The notes: a model not told the origin generated them from the sequence alone. A stretch of DNA of 64,000 nt from Pseudalkalibacillus hwajinpoensis (GCF_015234585.1 NZ_JADFCM010000008.1:1-64000); one strand, 5' to 3'; shown: positions 48,222-57,511, counted from the stretch's first letter. Translations and numbers: made by a program.

Positions 48222-48857
48222 TTAGAAAGTCTTTGCAGCTTGTTTCGCTTCTTCCATCGCCTTTTTCTTGATTTCTTCAGCTTTCTCAGGCATTTGTGCC
48301 ATTCCTTCAGCAATGACTGATTCAACAGAAGGGATGCCTAGGAATCCAAGTACGGCATGTAAGTACCGATCTCCGAATTCCATTTCTTTTGCAGGCCCTT
48401 CTGAATAGATGCCACCTCTCGCTTGGATGTGAAGGGCTTTCTTATCAGTTAGGAGACCAACTGGACCTTCTTTTGTATATTTAAAAGTCTTGCCAGCAAT
48501 AGCCACTGTATCAATGTAAGCTTTTAATTTAGGGGGAAAGCTGAAATTCCAGAATGGCGTAACAAAGACATATTTATCTGCTGATATGAATTGATCTGTA
48601 AGGTCGTTAATTTTACTGACTTTAAGCTGTTCGTCTCCTGATAAATGATCAAATGCATTTCCCTGCTGCAGCTTTCCCCATCCGTTAAAAACGTCAGTAT
48701 CAATATAAGGAAGATCAATATTATAAAGATCTAGCTTTACGACGTCATCATTCTGATGTTTTTCCTGGTAGGTTTCAAGGAAAACTTCCCCTATACTTAA
48801 ACTGAAAGATTCTTTTACCGGTTTTGGATTCACGGTAATATAAAGCAATCTAGCCAT
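48222..48857 (-). CDS. azoR: FMN-dependent NADH-azoreductase
   Basis: 211 aa, flavodoxin-like fold, as in B. subtilis AzoR1/AzoR2. It reduces azo compounds and quinones with NADH and FMN. Signatures are [28 protein letters not shown] and [16 protein letters not shown] 48857 is supported by AAAGGAGATGATCG; an upstream start would add residues not seen in the family. Likely electrophile or quinone detoxification. Confidence 0.92.
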   Translation of the reverse strand: MARLLYITVNPKPVKESFSLSIGEVFLETYQEKHQNDDVVKLDLYNIDLPYIDTDVFNGWGKLQQGNAFDHLSGDEQLKVSKINDLTDQFISADKYVFVTPFWNFSFPPKLKAYIDTVAIAGKTFKYTKEGPVGLLTDKKALHIQARGGIYSEGPAKEMEFGDRYLHAVLGFLGIPSVESVIAEGMAQMPEKAEEIKKKAMEEAKQAAKTF

Positions 48858-48969
48858 CACGATCATCTCCTTTGTTATCGCCACTTAGTATGGCTAGCGT
48901 AGGAGAAAGTATTCAACTGGATTAGCGTTAAGAAATTGTAGGCAACTAGCCTTTATTGGAGGTAACATT

Positions 48970-49545
48970 ATGAACCGTTGTGCATGGGTGAATGAAGAAG
49001 AAATTTATAAAGAGTATCATGATCATGAGTGGGGAGTTCCTGTTTATGACGATCAAAAACTTTTTGAAATGCTCATTTTAGAAGGAGCGCAGGCGGGGTT
49101 AAGTTGGATTACGATTTTGAAAAGAAGAGAGAATTATCGAGCTGCTTTTGATCAATTTATTGTTGAGAAAGTAGCGACTTATGATGAGGACAAAATACAA
49201 GAGCTACTCCATAATGAAGGCATTATACGGAATAAATTAAAGGTGCGCGGAACGGTAAAGAATGCGAAAGCATTTATGGAGATTCAAGAAGAGTTCGGAA
49301 GCTTTTCATCATACATATGGTGTTTTACGCAAGACACACCGATCATTAACGACTGGAAATCGATAGAGGAAGTACCAGCAGAAACAGAACTTAGCAAGAA
49401 GATTAGTAAAGATATGAAAAAGCGTGGTTTTACATTTGTAGGACCTGTTATTATATATAGCTTCTTGCAAGCTGTTGGTTTGGTCAATGATCATACAACT
49501 GACTGCTTCAGACATCCTGATCTTAGTGAAAAAGCTCAACAGTGA
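48970..49545 (+). CDS. tag: DNA-3-methyladenine glycosylase I
   Basis: 191 aa. Excises 3-methyladenine from alkylated DNA. The zinc-snap ligands of the E. coli enzyme are all present at the same numbers: Cys4, His17, His175, Cys179. N-terminus RCAWVNEEEIYKEYHDHEWG is diagnostic. Its stop overlaps the next start (TGATG). Confidence 0.95.
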   Translation: MNRCAWVNEEEIYKEYHDHEWGVPVYDDQKLFEMLILEGAQAGLSWITILKRRENYRAAFDQFIVEKVATYDEDKIQELLHNEGIIRNKLKVRGTVKNAKAFMEIQEEFGSFSSYIWCFTQDTPIINDWKSIEEVPAETELSKKISKDMKKRGFTFVGPVIIYSFLQAVGLVNDHTTDCFRHPDLSEKAQQ

Positions 49546-49922
49546 TGCTGATTAAAAAAATAGTTTGCAACGTGCGAGAAGGTCAGGAAGCAACTTTTTC
49601 TAGTGGGCAAGAACGCTGGATTGAATTGCGAAATGACGAAGGGTTTATAGCTCAGTACGGTGGCTGGTCAGAAGGAAACGTGGCGATTATTATTGGTTTT
49701 TGGAAAAGCACCCAATCCTACAACCATTTCATGAATGATGATCATGATGCCATCTATCTAAAAACAAATCAACAGGGAAGTATTGAATCGATTGATGTTC
49801 AACTTGAGGAAACCGATGTGAGGGATATTGAACAATACGCAAAAAGCTGGATGTTAGAGCAGCATAGTAAGGTAAATGAGCGATGGACCATTACGACTGA
49901 GAACCTGGAGGAGCTTATATGA
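49545..49922 (+). CDS. DUF4937-like small protein
   Basis: 125 aa. The opening IKKIVCNVREGQEATFSSGQ and GGWSEGNVAIIIGFWKS suggest a ferredoxin-like (dimeric alpha-beta barrel, ABM-type) fold as in DUF4937 proteins. ATG 49545 overlaps the tag stop by one base, so it is translationally coupled, and it overlaps the next gene by 4 nt. Function unknown; the family assignment is from recollection. Confidence 0.65.
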   Translation: MLIKKIVCNVREGQEATFSSGQERWIELRNDEGFIAQYGGWSEGNVAIIIGFWKSTQSYNHFMNDDHDAIYLKTNQQGSIESIDVQLEETDVRDIEQYAKSWMLEQHSKVNERWTITTENLEELI

Positions 49923-50521
49923 AGTGGTTGTTTATCGGGGATAGTATTACGGATTCAGGCAGAAACCAGGACCCTGAAGGACTTGGTTATGGATATGTAA
50001 GGATGATTAAGGAAGGGATAATAAAGCAATTCCATGTGGAGATCATCAATAAAGGCGTGAGTGGTAATCGAATCACTGATCTTGAAAGTAGATGGAAACG
50101 GGATGTTTTAGCGTTGGAACCTAATCTGATTTCCATTTCCATTGGCATTAACGATGTGTGGAGACAATTGGATCATTCTGAGATGGAGCAGGTGTTGCCA
50201 AGTGAGTTTGAGGAGATATATGAACGACTTTTAATGGAAGTAAATGATGGTATCGTGCAAATTGTCTTAATGGAACCAACGATTATTGAAGAGAATATCT
50301 CTTCAAAAGGAAATCAGCTGCTTATGCCTTATGTTGAAATCGTTCGCAAGTTGGGAGCTAAGTTTGGCGCAATTGTTGTTCCTACTCATGAAACTTTCCT
50401 ACAAGCGCTAGGGGAAAAGAAAGATACTCTCACAACGGATGGCGTTCATATGACTTCAGAAGGCAATCGTCTTATGGCTGATACATGGCTGAAATCATGT
50501 GAAGACAATTTATTGCGTTAA
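49919..50521 (+). CDS. SGNH/GDSL hydrolase
   Basis: 200 aa. The four blocks are visible: GDSIT with nucleophile Ser9, Gly in GVSGNRI, Asn in SIGINDVW, and the Asp-x-x-His dyad in TDGVHMT. Likely an esterase or deacetylase acting on small or carbohydrate esters; no signal peptide. Third gene of a tag-DUF-SGNH operon with GGAGGA upstream. Confidence 0.9.
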   Translation: MKWLFIGDSITDSGRNQDPEGLGYGYVRMIKEGIIKQFHVEIINKGVSGNRITDLESRWKRDVLALEPNLISISIGINDVWRQLDHSEMEQVLPSEFEEIYERLLMEVNDGIVQIVLMEPTIIEENISSKGNQLLMPYVEIVRKLGAKFGAIVVPTHETFLQALGEKKDTLTTDGVHMTSEGNRLMADTWLKSCEDNLLR

Positions 50522-50586
50522 ATTGTAGCAAGATCTTATAAGATAAATCACCTCTTTCTTTTTATGATAGAGGGAGAGGTGATTTT

Positions 50587-51816
50587 ATGTATATCAAATT
50601 AATGTTCAATCAAAACATAAGGTACTACTTGCTCGGAGGAGGGATTTCAAAGCTAGGCGATGTCCTTTCAGGTATGGCGTTTCTTTTTCTTGCTTATGAG
50701 ATAACCGAATCTAAGGTATTGACGACTGGAATGGCGATCGCAGAAACTCTACCTTATTTACTCTTTGGGTTGATAGGAGGGGTGATCTCTGATTGGGTAC
50801 AGAAGAAGAGAATGCTCATTATTTTAGATTTTGTCAGAATTCCATTAATTGGATCTATTGTTTTGTTCTATTACGCAGATTTGTTAGGATATGCTTATTT
50901 ACTGTTTGTTAGTTTTCTCATTCAATCGATTGGTTGCTTCTTTAACCCAGCTCATCGTGCTTTGCTGCCTCTTATGACAGAAGAGAAAGAACGAACATCG
51001 GTTAATGGATTGAATGATACACTTCAAAGAGGCGTTACGGTCATAAGTCCTTTTCTTTCAATATGGATTCTTACAACGCATGGTGCTGTCCATTTTTTTA
51101 CTATTGACGCTATAACTTATGGATTGAGTGCATTCTTTCTTATGAAATTACAAGTGAAAGAAACCATTTATAATGGGAAAAAATCCTTGAGCGGAGTCTG
51201 GCGCTCAATCGTATCGTTTACTAAATGGGCTGGTGGGAATATCACCCTGAAGCATTTGTTTCTAAGTACTTTTGTAATTGTATTTCTTAATACCTGGGTT
51301 TGGGAAGTGGGGCTCCTACTCGCGCTTTCAGATATGACCTCGAGGAGTGAAGAGATTTATAGTTTGATACTAGGTTTGTTTGGTGCAGTTGTGATTGGAA
51401 CAAATTTAGTCATTCCTTATATTGTAAAGGAAATGGATTTAAAAACATATATGATTGGTGCTTTCATTTGGGGAGCGGGCGTATTTTATTATGGCGTATT
51501 ATACGAGTTAGAACATTTTTTTGTAGGTGCTATTCTAGTAGGAATAGGGATTCCGATAGCTGGACTTGCAAGAGTTTATCTCCTGCAAACCATCGTACCG
51601 AAAGAGCAGCTTGGAAGAGGGTTTAGCACGAACGCTGTGCTACTCTATCTTGCTAATACTCTTTCATTGGCTCTATTTGGTGCATTCGCTGTTCTTCTGC
51701 CAATTCAAGTTATAATGGTTGTTAGTGGAATGTTAATGATGCTCATTAGTATCGTCTATCTTATAGGAACTACTACGGATTTGAGAAGGAGATTTTCCAT
51801 ACAACTTTTTAAATAG
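50587..51816 (+). CDS. MFS transporter (MFS_3/EntS-like)
   Basis: 409 aa, about 12 hydrophobic helices. The loop 2-3 motif ISDWVQKKRMLIILDFVR and QSIGCFFNPAHRALLPLM are typical of the MFS_3 drug/siderophore exporter group. GAGAGAGGTG ribosome binding site. Its 3' end overlaps the convergent AraC gene by 84 bp. Confidence 0.87.
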   Translation: MYIKLMFNQNIRYYLLGGGISKLGDVLSGMAFLFLAYEITESKVLTTGMAIAETLPYLLFGLIGGVISDWVQKKRMLIILDFVRIPLIGSIVLFYYADLLGYAYLLFVSFLIQSIGCFFNPAHRALLPLMTEEKERTSVNGLNDTLQRGVTVISPFLSIWILTTHGAVHFFTIDAITYGLSAFFLMKLQVKETIYNGKKSLSGVWRSIVSFTKWAGGNITLKHLFLSTFVIVFLNTWVWEVGLLLALSDMTSRSEEIYSLILGLFGAVVIGTNLVIPYIVKEMDLKTYMIGAFIWGAGVFYYGVLYELEHFFVGAILVGIGIPIAGLARVYLLQTIVPKEQLGRGFSTNAVLLYLANTLSLALFGAFAVLLPIQVIMVVSGMLMMLISIVYLIGTTTDLRRRFSIQLFK

Positions 51817-52557
51817 ATGATTGTAAGAAGAAAGATTCTTGAATCCTGATGAAAAAGCAATTGATAGAATTGATTCACTAGAGTGAAGAAGCTTTTCCTG
51901 ACTTTTCATAATGCGATAAAGTTGCAGGAATGAATAAGGCGAAATACCAAGCGCTTCTTTAAAGGAGTGAGCGAATTGATATTTCGAGAGTCCTGTCAGG
52001 TTAGCGAGCTGATCAAGCGACCAGTCTTCTTGAAACCCTTCTTTCATAGCTGTAATAGCAGTAGTTAGCGGAAACTTAGCTGAAGGGATGGGGAGCTCCT
52101 GTTGATGCAATCCTGGAGCATGCTTGAGCATGAGGATAACGAGTTGTACCGCACTGTGCTCAAGGAAGTAAGTACTTTCTTCGGCTTGCAAACCATTTCC
52201 CATACAATCTCGTACAAAAGAAGCCCACTGCTGAAGCTGTGGATGATAATAAGGAATAGACGCAAATTCAGGAAAGCGTACACTGAGATTGAGATCTTTT
52301 GCTACTTCTTGAAAAATAGTTTTATCCAGTTCAATTAGAAATTTTTCATCCGTAACGTTAAGTTGGCGATGGGTATCACCTGGGTTAAGGACATAGAACT
52401 GTCCTTTATCAATTGAAATATCACCACGTGGTGTTTCGTAAAGCCCTGACCCCTGGTGAGAGAATATAAACTTATAACAATTATCACTTCTCCAGCTTCG
52501 TTCTTGTAATTTGTCTTTCCTCATAAGAAGAAGGCCATTGTTAAATGGTTTAATCAT
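51733..52557 (-). CDS. AraC-family transcriptional regulator
   Basis: 274 aa. N-terminal cupin-type sensing domain (YVLNPGDTHRQLN) and C-terminal double HTH (~175-265: WSLDQLANLTGLSKYQFAHSF..., ILSIAFSSGFKNLSSYNHLF). AAGGAG upstream of ATG 52557. The last 27 codons run antisense to the 3' end of the MFS gene, an unusually long convergent overlap. A NUDIX gene lies immediately upstream in the same direction. Confidence 0.88.
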   Translation of the reverse strand: MIKPFNNGLLLMRKDKLQERSWRSDNCYKFIFSHQGSGLYETPRGDISIDKGQFYVLNPGDTHRQLNVTDEKFLIELDKTIFQEVAKDLNLSVRFPEFASIPYYHPQLQQWASFVRDCMGNGLQAEESTYFLEHSAVQLVILMLKHAPGLHQQELPIPSAKFPLTTAITAMKEGFQEDWSLDQLANLTGLSKYQFAHSFKEALGISPYSFLQLYRIMKSQEKLLHSSESILSIAFSSGFKNLSSYNHLFKKLYGKSPSQIRSSSYKIDDTNEHH

Positions 52558-52578
52558 TGTGATAGCTCCTTATTTCAC

Positions 52579-53196
52579 TTAATCAAAAACAGGTGGAAGG
52601 GTAACGTTGTTATGGAGATTATAAAGCATCCCAACCTGTGATTCAGTTATTCTGCCAGTCGACAAAGGGGGAAGCTCGTCTTGAGCGAAAAAACCACAGT
52701 CACTTGTTTCGATACTTTCGGCCGCATCTCCACCGACTAGCTCACACTCAATCATCACCTTATAAATATGGTAAGGCGATGGTGGGTGAGGGTGTTTTTT
52801 GTGATCGAGCACGGCAAGAAGTCGCCGTGCTTCTACAATGTATCCTGATTCTTCCTGAACTTCTTTTACCGCTACTTCTCCTGGCGTAAAACCTACGTCA
52901 CCCCAGCCGCCGGGAAGGGACCACTTGCCATCCGCTTTTTCTTTAACGAAAAGCAATTTACCTTCACGAAAAACAGCTGCACGAACATCTACTTTAGGCG
53001 TTTGATAGCCAGTTTCATTCGTGAAAAGTTCGCTAATTGTTTTCATATCATATTCCGTGTAGGTTTCCATGATTTCAGCACTTAGCTGTCTCAGTTCAAT
53101 ATATCTTTCATAATCATAGTTATCCTGCGTATAAGTTAGCCCTTCTTGAGCAATGGATTGAATTTGTTTTGCCCAGGTAAGCCATTTTTCTTCCAT
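52579..53196 (-). CDS. NUDIX hydrolase with N-terminal helical domain, YjhB-like
   Basis: 205 aa. N-terminal ~65-residue helical domain (WLTWAKQIQSIAQEGLTYTQ) found in ADP-ribose-type NUDIX hydrolases, then NUDIX box GGWGDVGFTPGEVAVKEVQEES. ATG 53196 gives the usual N-terminus; GGAAGGA upstream. 21 bp before the AraC gene, possibly co-transcribed. Confidence 0.87.
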   Translation of the reverse strand: MEEKWLTWAKQIQSIAQEGLTYTQDNYDYERYIELRQLSAEIMETYTEYDMKTISELFTNETGYQTPKVDVRAAVFREGKLLFVKEKADGKWSLPGGWGDVGFTPGEVAVKEVQEESGYIVEARRLLAVLDHKKHPHPPSPYHIYKVMIECELVGGDAAESIETSDCGFFAQDELPPLSTGRITESQVGMLYNLHNNVTLPPVFD

Positions 53197-53273
53197 ATCA
53201 AAGCATCCTTCCAAACTAATTCTCTGACAAATAGTATTCTAGAAAAAAGTATAAACGCCTGCTTTTAAAAAAA

Positions 53274-53651
53274 TTATTCAAAACGGGGCTCTGAATAACG
53301 TCCAAACCAATCATAACGGTTTTTTGAAAACCAGATATAGAATGGTGAACCAAGCTTATCAATAAAAGGTAAGTATAGTAGTAAAGAGAGAGGTACCGTT
53401 ACAGGAAGTGCCATTAACAGTCGTCTTACCGTATAAAAGCCTGCATGAAGGTTCCCAGATGTCGTGAGCATATGAATTTCATCATACATTCGTTTGTGGC
53501 GAAACTGCATATAAGGATAGTCTTCCGGGTGCTCCTCAATTTCTTGGACCGGTATCCATTCGATCTTATTAAACCAGTCCAGTTTGCGAAGTGATTTCTT
53601 TACATAAAAACAAAAAGGACATTCAGCATCATAGAAAACGAGATGTTTCAT
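53274..53651 (-). CDS. DUF393 (DCC) thiol-disulfide oxidoreductase-like protein
   Basis: 125 aa. N-terminal MKHLVFYDAECPFCFYVKK holds the DxxCxxC motif of the DCC family, a thioredoxin-like fold. ATG 53651 with TTGGAGG. One hydrophobic stretch near residue 85. Electron-transfer partner unknown. Confidence 0.85.
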   Translation of the reverse strand: MKHLVFYDAECPFCFYVKKSLRKLDWFNKIEWIPVQEIEEHPEDYPYMQFRHKRMYDEIHMLTTSGNLHAGFYTVRRLLMALPVTVPLSLLLYLPFIDKLGSPFYIWFSKNRYDWFGRYSEPRFE

Positions 53652-53730
53652 CGCGATAGCCTCCAATATAAATAATTCATTCTCCTACTCTTTTCACTTA
53701 TTATCCCAATTTTAAACTGGATGACAATAG

Positions 53731-53759
53731 TTGACAGAAAATTGTAATATTATTATAGT
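53731..53759 (+). promoter_or_regulatory. Strong SigA promoter of SDR gene
   Basis: Consensus TTGACA (53731-53736), 17-bp spacer, TATAGT (53754-53759). Confidence 0.85.
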
Positions 53760-53771
53760 TTAATTAGAGTT

Positions 53772-53787
53772 AAGAAAACGCTTACAG
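53772..53787 (+). promoter_or_regulatory. cre-like (CcpA) site
   Basis: AAGAAAACGCTTACAG matches the WTGNNARCGNWWWCAW catabolite-responsive consensus at 14 of 16 positions. It lies about 10 bp downstream of the presumed transcription start, a position that normally gives repression. Confidence 0.45.
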
Positions 53788-53799
53788 GAGTGAGGTTGA

Positions 53800-54561
53800 G
53801 TGAAACGACTTGAAGGTAGAGTGGCATACATAACTGGTGGGAGCAGAGGGATCGGTGCGAGCATTGCAGAAAAGTTTGCAGATGAAGGGGCTAAGGTATA
53901 CCTTGCCGATGTGAACGAAGAAGCCCTTTCTATAACAAGAAAGAAATTAGAAGAGAAAGGCTTCTCGGTTATGACAGGAGTTGTGGACGTTACACAGCGA
54001 GAGCAGGTAGAGTCAAGTATGAAAGAAGCGGCTGATGCATACGGCTCAATTGATATTCTTGTAAACAACGCTGGAGTTATTCGAGATAATCTATTATTTA
54101 AAATGAGCGATGAAGACTGGATGACGGTCATGCAGGTACATCTTACTGGGAGTTTTTATGCTTCAAGAGCGGCACAAAAGTATATGGTTGATCAAGGATA
54201 TGGTCGCATCATAAGTCTATCCTCTACTTCTGCACTAGGTAATCGTGGACAAACGAACTATGCAGCTGCCAAAGCGGGCATTCAGGGGTTAACCAAAACG
54301 CTCTCACTCGAGCTTGGTAAATATGGCATTACGGCCAATGCTATTGCGCCAGGATTTATTGAAAGTGATATGACAAAAGCAACGGCCGAACGACTCGGTG
54401 TTGAATTTGACCAGTTTATTGAATACAACAAAAAGCAGATTCCAGTTGCTAGAACAGGGAAACCTGAAGACATTGCGAATGCTGCACTCTTTTTTGCTGA
54501 TGAAAACTCATCCTTTGTTAGTGGACAAGTTCTTTATGTTGCAGGTGGACCACGAACGTAA
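53800..54561 (+). CDS. Short-chain dehydrogenase/reductase, FabG-like
   Basis: 253 aa, Rossmann NAD(P) enzyme. Cofactor motif TGGSRGIG (12-19), NNAG, and active-site Tyr154/Lys158 (YAAAK) with the upstream Ser in ISLSSTSA. GTG start 53800 with GGAGTGAGG. FabG-type 3-oxoacyl reductase is the closest pattern, but a monocistronic, possibly carbon-regulated gene outside a fab cluster suggests another oxo-substrate. Confidence 0.88.
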   Translation: MKRLEGRVAYITGGSRGIGASIAEKFADEGAKVYLADVNEEALSITRKKLEEKGFSVMTGVVDVTQREQVESSMKEAADAYGSIDILVNNAGVIRDNLLFKMSDEDWMTVMQVHLTGSFYASRAAQKYMVDQGYGRIISLSSTSALGNRGQTNYAAAKAGIQGLTKTLSLELGKYGITANAIAPGFIESDMTKATAERLGVEFDQFIEYNKKQIPVARTGKPEDIANAALFFADENSSFVSGQVLYVAGGPRT

Positions 54562-54569
54562 TATCGATA

Positions 54570-54600
54570 AAAGCAGTCCAACTGGGCTGCTTTATTCTTT
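54570..54600 (+). terminator. Terminator of SDR gene
   Basis: AAAGCAGTCC/GGGCTGCTTT stem followed by ATTCTTTT. Confidence 0.75.
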
Positions 54601-54608
54601 TCTCTGAC

Positions 54609-54634
54609 GTTTCACTGATCCTATAGAGGGGTAC
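54609..54634 (+). promoter_or_regulatory. SigB-type general-stress promoter
   Basis: GTTTCA (54609-54614), 14-bp spacer, GGGTAC (54629-54634), close to the SigB consensus GTTTAA-N12-15-GGGTAT. B. subtilis ydaP, the homologue of the gene behind it, is a known SigB regulon member. Confidence 0.7.
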
Positions 54635-54672
54635 TTTCCCATTATGGATAAAGAAACGAAGGAGGAGTCATG

Positions 54673-56394
54673 ATGTTTGATAAAAATGCTGGCGAGATTT
54701 TACTAAATACACTCTCTGAATGGGGAGTAGATCATGTGTATGGTTTACCAGGAGATTCGATTAACCACTTTGTGGAAAATTTAAGAAATGCTCAAGACCG
54801 TATGAAGTTCATTCAGGTTAGACATGAAGAAGTTGGTGCCCTTGCAGCAGCATCGTACGCGAAAATAACAGGCAAAATAGGTGTCTGCCTTTCTATTGCG
54901 GGACCAGGAGCAGTTCATTTGATGAATGGTCTTTATGATGCGAAGGCTGACGGTGCACCAGTTCTCGTTATTGCTGGACAAGTCGCAAGCGACCAACTTG
55001 GAACGGATCAATTCCAGGAAATTAACCTTGAACGAATGTTTGATGATGTATCTGTATTTAACCGCAGGGTGGAAACTGCGGCATCGTTACCTGACTTAAC
55101 TCATCAAGCTATACGAACAGCTGTTGAGAAAAAGGGCGTAGCGATTCTTACAATTCCAGATGACCTTGCAGCTGAGAAGGTAAAACAAAAGGTAGAGAAT
55201 ACGTCCCTCATTCGCTCGAAAGCAGTTGTTCATCCACATGACTCCAATTTAAATGAAGCTGTCGCTATGTTAAATGAAGCGAAGCGACCGGTCATCTTAG
55301 CAGGAAAAGGCTCTAAACATGCGAGAGAAGAACTGTTAAGCTTTGCAGAAAAAGCAGGAGCCCCGGTTATTTTAAGTTTACCAGGTAAAGGAGCTATTCC
55401 AGACGTTCATCCTTATAACCTTGGTCAACTCGGTCAGATTGGAACGAAGCCTGCTTATGAAGCAATGGAAGAAACTGATTTACTCATCATGGTCGGTACG
55501 TCATTCCCGTATCGCGATTATTTACCTGATAAAGCAAAGGCGATCCAGGTTGATATTGACCCAACTCAAATCGGGAAACGTTATCCTGTAACGGTAGGAT
55601 TAATAGGAGATGCCAAGTGGACGTTATCTTACTTAACCGAGCATACTACCTACCAGGAAGACCGTGAATTTATTGAAAAATGTCAGGACAATATGAAAAA
55701 CTGGTGGGCTCATCTTGAAAAGATTGAATCGGAACAGTCTACACCAATTAAACCACAGCAAATCATGCCACAACTTCAAAAAGTTTTGGATGATGATGCC
55801 GTCTTGTCAATCGATGTAGGGAATGTGACAGTTTGGTCAGCAAGGCATTTACGCATCACGAATCAAAAATTCATCATTTCCTCATGGATGGCGACGATGG
55901 GATGCGGTCTTCCAGGAGCGATTGCAGGTAAGATAGCTCATCCAGATCGTCAGGCCGTAGCGATTTGCGGTGACGGTGGTTTTACGATGGTGATGCAAGA
56001 TTTCTTAACAGCTGTGAAATATAAGCTACCTATGATGGTTGTCGTCTTTAACAACGAACGTCTTGGTATGATTAAATATGAACAGCAGGAAATAGGGAAC
56101 ATAGATTATGAAACGGAATTAAAAGACTTTAACTTTGCCGCATTTGCTGAAACAGCTGGCGGGGAAGGTTACCGCGTCGAAAAGTATGAAGAATTGCTTC
56201 CAGCTTTTGAACGAGCTGCGAAATCACCGAAGCCTGTTATTGTCGACATTGTGATTGAAGAGCAGCCGCCTCTTCCAGGTAAAATCACGTATGAACAGGC
56301 AGCAAGCTATTCGAAATACATGCTCAAAAAAGCATTTGAAGAACAGGAAATTGATATGCCACCGCTTAAAAAGGCATTGAAGCGAATTTTTTAA
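54673..56394 (+). CDS. ydaP: Thiamine-diphosphate pyruvate oxidase, YdaP-like
   Basis: 573 aa, three-domain TPP enzyme. The N-terminal PYR domain carries the catalytic Glu in VRHEEVGALAAASYAK. A central FAD-type domain follows, and the C-terminal PP domain has ICGDGGFTMVMQDFLTAVKY. It would oxidise pyruvate to acetate/acetyl-phosphate or feed electrons to quinone as PoxB does. ATG 54673 is favoured over ATG 54670 by spacing from GGAGGAG. The SigB-type promoter matches its stress-gene homologue. Confidence 0.9.
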   Translation: MFDKNAGEILLNTLSEWGVDHVYGLPGDSINHFVENLRNAQDRMKFIQVRHEEVGALAAASYAKITGKIGVCLSIAGPGAVHLMNGLYDAKADGAPVLVIAGQVASDQLGTDQFQEINLERMFDDVSVFNRRVETAASLPDLTHQAIRTAVEKKGVAILTIPDDLAAEKVKQKVENTSLIRSKAVVHPHDSNLNEAVAMLNEAKRPVILAGKGSKHAREELLSFAEKAGAPVILSLPGKGAIPDVHPYNLGQLGQIGTKPAYEAMEETDLLIMVGTSFPYRDYLPDKAKAIQVDIDPTQIGKRYPVTVGLIGDAKWTLSYLTEHTTYQEDREFIEKCQDNMKNWWAHLEKIESEQSTPIKPQQIMPQLQKVLDDDAVLSIDVGNVTVWSARHLRITNQKFIISSWMATMGCGLPGAIAGKIAHPDRQAVAICGDGGFTMVMQDFLTAVKYKLPMMVVVFNNERLGMIKYEQQEIGNIDYETELKDFNFAAFAETAGGEGYRVEKYEELLPAFERAAKSPKPVIVDIVIEEQPPLPGKITYEQAASYSKYMLKKAFEEQEIDMPPLKKALKRIF

Positions 56395-56408
56395 TTAAGT
56401 TACTGGGG

Positions 56409-56432
56409 AGCCCGCTTATTGGCGGGCTTTTC
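56409..56432 (+). terminator. Terminator of ydaP
   Basis: AGCCCGC/GGCGGGCT hairpin with TTTT. Confidence 0.85.
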
Positions 56433-56464
56433 GCTATAGCTATGGAGATAAAGGAGAGACAACC

Positions 56465-56851
56465 ATGCATCTTGTATTTTGCTATGGAACGCTACGATTA
56501 GGAGAAAGCAATCATGGTGTCATAAAAGAAGCTGCTCTAAAAGAAAGCTTCTGTTGGACAAAGGGACAGCTTTATGACACACAGGATGGTTACCCTGCTT
56601 TAGTTCAAAGCGAGGAGCATAACGTATATGGAGAAGTCTACGAGGTGGATAATCAGTTACTAGAAAGAATTAATATTCTCGAAGGTTATCAGGAAGGGCG
56701 CGATCATAACTTGTATGACCGTGTCATGCAGGAAATCGAAAGTGAGCAAGGAAGTTATGAAGCCATTACTTATATTATGAAAAATCCAGAAAAGCGTTTT
56801 ATCGAAATACCAGGTGGAGACTGGATAGCGTATCGGAAAGATAAAAGGTAA
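56465..56851 (+). CDS. Gamma-glutamylcyclotransferase-family protein
   Basis: 128 aa, YtfP/GGCT-like fold. Substrate-loop CYGTLRLGESNH at the N-terminus and ILEGYQEGRDHNLYDR, which carries the region of the catalytic acid. Could act on gamma-glutamyl amines or peptides; specific substrate unknown. AAAGGAGAGA upstream. Confidence 0.85.
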   Translation: MHLVFCYGTLRLGESNHGVIKEAALKESFCWTKGQLYDTQDGYPALVQSEEHNVYGEVYEVDNQLLERINILEGYQEGRDHNLYDRVMQEIESEQGSYEAITYIMKNPEKRFIEIPGGDWIAYRKDKR

Positions 56852-56877
56852 CTAATCGAGACTAGCACAATGAAAGA

Positions 56878-56911
56878 AAGCACACCTCCCAAAATGGAGC
56901 GTGTGCTTTTT
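56878..56911. terminator. Bidirectional terminator
   Basis: AAGCACAC/GTGTGCTTTTT arms with an inner CTCC/GGAG, between convergent genes. Confidence 0.85.
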
Positions 56912-56917
56912 GAAAAA

Positions 56918-57511
56918 TTAGTCCGTTAGAATCATATAATCTTCAGGAATGTGAAGGGTTGTTTCATAATAAGCCTCATCTGAGTAGTGATCTGAAATGT
57001 TTTTTTCAATCATTCTGTAAGTTAAATAGGGCTGTTGAATTGGTTCTTTTAAAATCGTCGCTTCAACAATTTTTTCTTGTTTTTCACCAGTATCCGTAGT
57101 GGTGACTAACTCGATCCAAATTGGAGATATGTCTTCATCTACATAATTTGATTTTATGCCGTTATCAGGGTCTTTCAGTAATTGGGAAAAATCCTCAACT
57201 TGTTCGTTGTGCTCATGTAAAGACTGAAGATAAGGGGCGAGTGTATTTTCTTTCCAAGATTTCTCGTTCATTGAAAAATCATAGCTGTTTAACGTGTACG
57301 ATAAATACCCTATGATGAGTAAGATGATGAACAGGAAGGCTCCTCTAAATAGAAATTTTGATGGGGATAAGATGTTACGGTTACGGATCAGGTGCATAAT
57401 AAAAATGAGTCCAACGATGATCCATAATACCTCGGATATGATGGTGAGTGGAGCATCTGAGAGCTTTTCCACTTCATTATAGCTTTCAATGACTTGATTG
57501 ATTGTTGGCAT
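56918..57511 (-). CDS. Two-helix membrane protein, unknown
   Basis: 197 aa. Two hydrophobic helices (~22-42 and ~54-72), then a ~120-residue acidic extracytoplasmic domain. AGGAGGAAAG ribosome binding site for ATG 57511. No family recognised. Confidence 0.7.
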   Translation of the reverse strand: MPTINQVIESYNEVEKLSDAPLTIISEVLWIIVGLIFIMHLIRNRNILSPSKFLFRGAFLFIILLIIGYLSYTLNSYDFSMNEKSWKENTLAPYLQSLHEHNEQVEDFSQLLKDPDNGIKSNYVDEDISPIWIELVTTTDTGEKQEKIVEATILKEPIQQPYLTYRMIEKNISDHYSDEAYYETTLHIPEDYMILTD

